Positions 5,009 to 6,800 of a stretch of 6,800 nt of DNA are shown piece by piece. A program made the translations under genes and the position numbers. How positions within the stretch are numbered: the stretch's first letter is position 1; each line of letters begins with the position of its first letter. Source of the stretch: Bacillota bacterium (GTDB taxonomy: Bacteria > Bacillota > Clostridia > Acetivibrionales > DTU013); assembly GCA_023411715.1 (NCBI GenBank), contig JAEYOM010000197.1, positions 1 to 6,800 of the forward strand, written 5' to 3'. The notes beneath the pieces were generated by a model, which was not told where the DNA came from, did not search any database, and was given only the letters and a program-made list of their open reading frames with translations.

Positions 5009-6718
5009 ATGGCTGACGACATTAGAAACGACGAATTGCTGAACACGGAAGCGCCTGAAGCGGCCTCAAATTTCATTTATGATTTTGTCAGCGAAGATAT
5101 AGAAAGAGGAAAGGTAAATAAAGACGCCATTACCACTCGTTTTCCCCCGGAGCCGAACGGTTACCTGCATATAGGCCACGCAAAGGCTCTCTGCATAGAC
5201 TTCCTGACGGCCCGGAAATTCAACGGCCGCTGCAACCTGCGCTATGACGATACCAACCCTATAAAGGAGAATGTCGAGTACGCGGAGTCGATGCAGGAGG
5301 ACATAAAATGGCTCGGGTTCAGCTGGGACGGTCTTTATTACGCCTCCGACTATTTCGATACGATGTACGAATGCGCGGTCAGGCTTATTAAAAACGATCT
5401 TGCCTATGTATGTGATCTCTCAGCCGACGAAATACGCGAATACAGGGGGACGCTGACCGAGCCCGGCAAGGAAAGCCCTTACAGGAACCGCTCAGTCGAG
5501 GAAAACCTGGATTTTCTGGCACGGATGAAGGCCGGAGAATTTGCCGAGGGGACGAGGGTGCTTAGGGCAAAGATCGACATGGCCTCTCCGAACATAAACA
5601 TGAGGGATCCCGTGATATACCGTATAATGCGTGTCGAGCACTACAGGATAGGCAGCAAATGGTGCATTTACCCCATGTATGATTTCGCGCACCCTATAGA
5701 AGATATGATCGAGAATGTCACACACTCTCTCTGCTCCCTCGAATACGAGGATCACAGACCTTTGTACGACTGGGTCGTAAACAATGCCGGACTGCCCGCA
5801 AGATCACGCCAGATAGAATTTGCACGGCTCAACCTCTCATATACAATGATGAGCAAAAGAAAGCTGCTGCAGCTAGTCAACGAAGGGATCGTAGCAGGCT
5901 GGGACGACCCAAGGATGCCAACATTGTCGGGCTTGAGGCGCAGGGGTTATACTTCCGCCGCGGTCCGCGATTTCTGTGAACGCATCGGCGTCGCAAAGAC
6001 CAACAGTATGGTTGATTACGCGCTGCTCGAGCACTGCGTGCGTGAAGACCTGAACTCGGATGCGCCGAGGATGATGGCAGTATTGAGGCCTTTGAAGGTT
6101 GTAATCGACAATTATCCCGAAGGTCTGGTCGAATGGTTCGACGTCGAAAACAACCCCGAAAACCTGGATATGGGTACAAGAAAGGTCCCATTTTCACGTA
6201 TAATATATATCGAGCAGGACGACTTTATGGAAAATCCCCCGAACAAGTATTTCAGGCTATATCCGGGTAATGAAGTGCGCCTGAAAAATGCCTATTTCAT
6301 CAAATGCAATGAAGTCGTTAAAGATGGCGCGGGAAACATTACCGAGCTGCACTGCTCCTACGATCCGGCCTCCAGGGGCGGAAATTCGCCTGACGGCCGC
6401 AAGGTTAAGGGAACCCTGCATTGGGTGTCGGCGGCGCACGCCATAGACGCGGATATACGCCTTTACGACCACCTGTTTACCGATCCTGATCCGGGAGCCG
6501 CAGAGGATCTGCATTCGATCATCAGCCCCGCATCGCTCGAGGTGCTGACAGGCTGCAAGCTGGAGCCCAACCTCGCTTCAACGGAACCGGGCGACCACTA
6601 CCAGTTCCTGCGTATGGGCTACTTCTGTACGGATAAGGATTCTGCGACGGACAGGCTTGTATTCAACAGAACCGTAGGTCTCAAAGATTCATGGGGCAAG
6701 GAAGTTAAAAAGGGATAG
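5009..6718 (+). CDS. glnS: Glutaminyl-tRNA synthetase (GlnRS)
   Basis: The protein has 569 residues (E. coli GlnRS has about 554). It is a cytoplasmic class I synthetase that charges tRNA-Gln directly with glutamine. The family N-terminus is present (NFIYDFVSEDIERGK at 21-35). The signature FPPEPNGYLHIGHAKA spans 45-60, with HIGH at 54-57. Further motifs are LRYDDTNP at 77-84, YPMYDFAHPIEDMIENVTHS at 221-240, and the KMSKS-like MMSKRK at 280-285. The two-beta-barrel anticodon-binding region runs from about 350 to the end, with GTLHWVSAAHA at 468-478 and the typical terminus FNRTVGLKDSW at 552-562. There is no C-terminal YqeY-type extension, unlike some clostridial GlnRS proteins. It lies 104 bases after gltX on the same strand and is followed by an intrinsic terminator, so gltX-glnS is likely an operon. 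GlnRS is patchily distributed in bacteria and is generally held to have come from eukaryotes by transfer. Confidence 0.97.
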   Translation: MADDIRNDELLNTEAPEAASNFIYDFVSEDIERGKVNKDAITTRFPPEPNGYLHIGHAKALCIDFLTARKFNGRCNLRYDDTNPIKENVEYAESMQEDIKWLGFSWDGLYYASDYFDTMYECAVRLIKNDLAYVCDLSADEIREYRGTLTEPGKESPYRNRSVEENLDFLARMKAGEFAEGTRVLRAKIDMASPNINMRDPVIYRIMRVEHYRIGSKWCIYPMYDFAHPIEDMIENVTHSLCSLEYEDHRPLYDWVVNNAGLPARSRQIEFARLNLSYTMMSKRKLLQLVNEGIVAGWDDPRMPTLSGLRRRGYTSAAVRDFCERIGVAKTNSMVDYALLEHCVREDLNSDAPRMMAVLRPLKVVIDNYPEGLVEWFDVENNPENLDMGTRKVPFSRIIYIEQDDFMENPPNKYFRLYPGNEVRLKNAYFIKCNEVVKDGAGNITELHCSYDPASRGGNSPDGRKVKGTLHWVSAAHAIDADIRLYDHLFTDPDPGAAEDLHSIISPASLEVLTGCKLEPNLASTEPGDHYQFLRMGYFCTDKDSATDRLVFNRTVGLKDSWGKEVKKG

Positions 6719-6750
6719 AATTAAGGTTTTACGCCGTTATTCAACCAATC

Positions 6751-6800
6751 AAGGAACCGGGCTTCGGTAATTATATCGATACCCGGTTCCTTTGCTTTTT
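6751..6800 (+). terminator. Intrinsic (rho-independent) terminator after glnS
   Basis: AAGGAACCGGG (6751-6761) and CCCGGTTCCTT (6782-6792) form a perfect 11-bp stem with a 20-base loop. It is followed by TGCTTTTT up to the window edge, and the T-run may continue. It begins 32 bases after the glnS stop and closes the gltX-glnS transcription unit. Confidence 0.85.

Overview
The window looks like chromosomal DNA of an anaerobic, Gram-positive-type bacterium, most likely a member of the Clostridia. This is inferred from three things: a RACo-type corrinoid activator next to cobT, a GlnRS gene directly behind gltX, and strong AGGAG-type ribosome binding sites with a consensus sigma-A-like promoter. 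Base composition is roughly balanced. The genus cannot be named from the sequence alone. I see no tRNA, rRNA, CRISPR array, insertion sequence or phage gene.

Left half (1-3266), all on the minus strand. In transcription order it holds a small zinc-ribbon protein of unknown function (2832-3254), a 193-base gap with small repeats and hairpins, cobT (1579-2637), and 21 bases further on a RACo-like [2Fe-2S]/ASKHA ATPase. The last gene runs off the left edge, so 519 codons are visible (1557 down to 1) with no stop. CobT makes the nucleotide-loop precursor of cobamides. RACo-family proteins use ATP to re-reduce inactive Co(II) corrinoid proteins. The pair therefore points to a corrinoid-dependent methyl-transfer pathway whose methyltransferase and corrinoid-protein genes may lie beyond position 1. 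The RACo gene carries an in-frame 33-bp triplication in the region between its ferredoxin and ASKHA parts.

Right half (3267-6800), plus strand. A divergent intergenic region contains a near-consensus promoter (TTGACT, 17 bases, TATAAT) and, just after the expected transcription start, a perfect 19-bp palindrome. It drives gltX (glutamyl-tRNA synthetase, 3441-4904). After 104 bases comes glnS (glutaminyl-tRNA synthetase, 5009-6718), and then a clear intrinsic terminator at the right edge. A perfect 11-bp stem-loop overlaps the gltX stop codon. Together the two genes would charge tRNA-Glu and tRNA-Gln directly, so this organism need not depend on the GatCAB transamidation route for Gln-tRNA.

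Overall the genes are recognisable families. The less ordinary points are the cobT-RACo pairing, the repeat inside RACo, the palindrome in the gltX leader and the stem-loop between the two synthetase genes. I do not see a clearly undescribed system.
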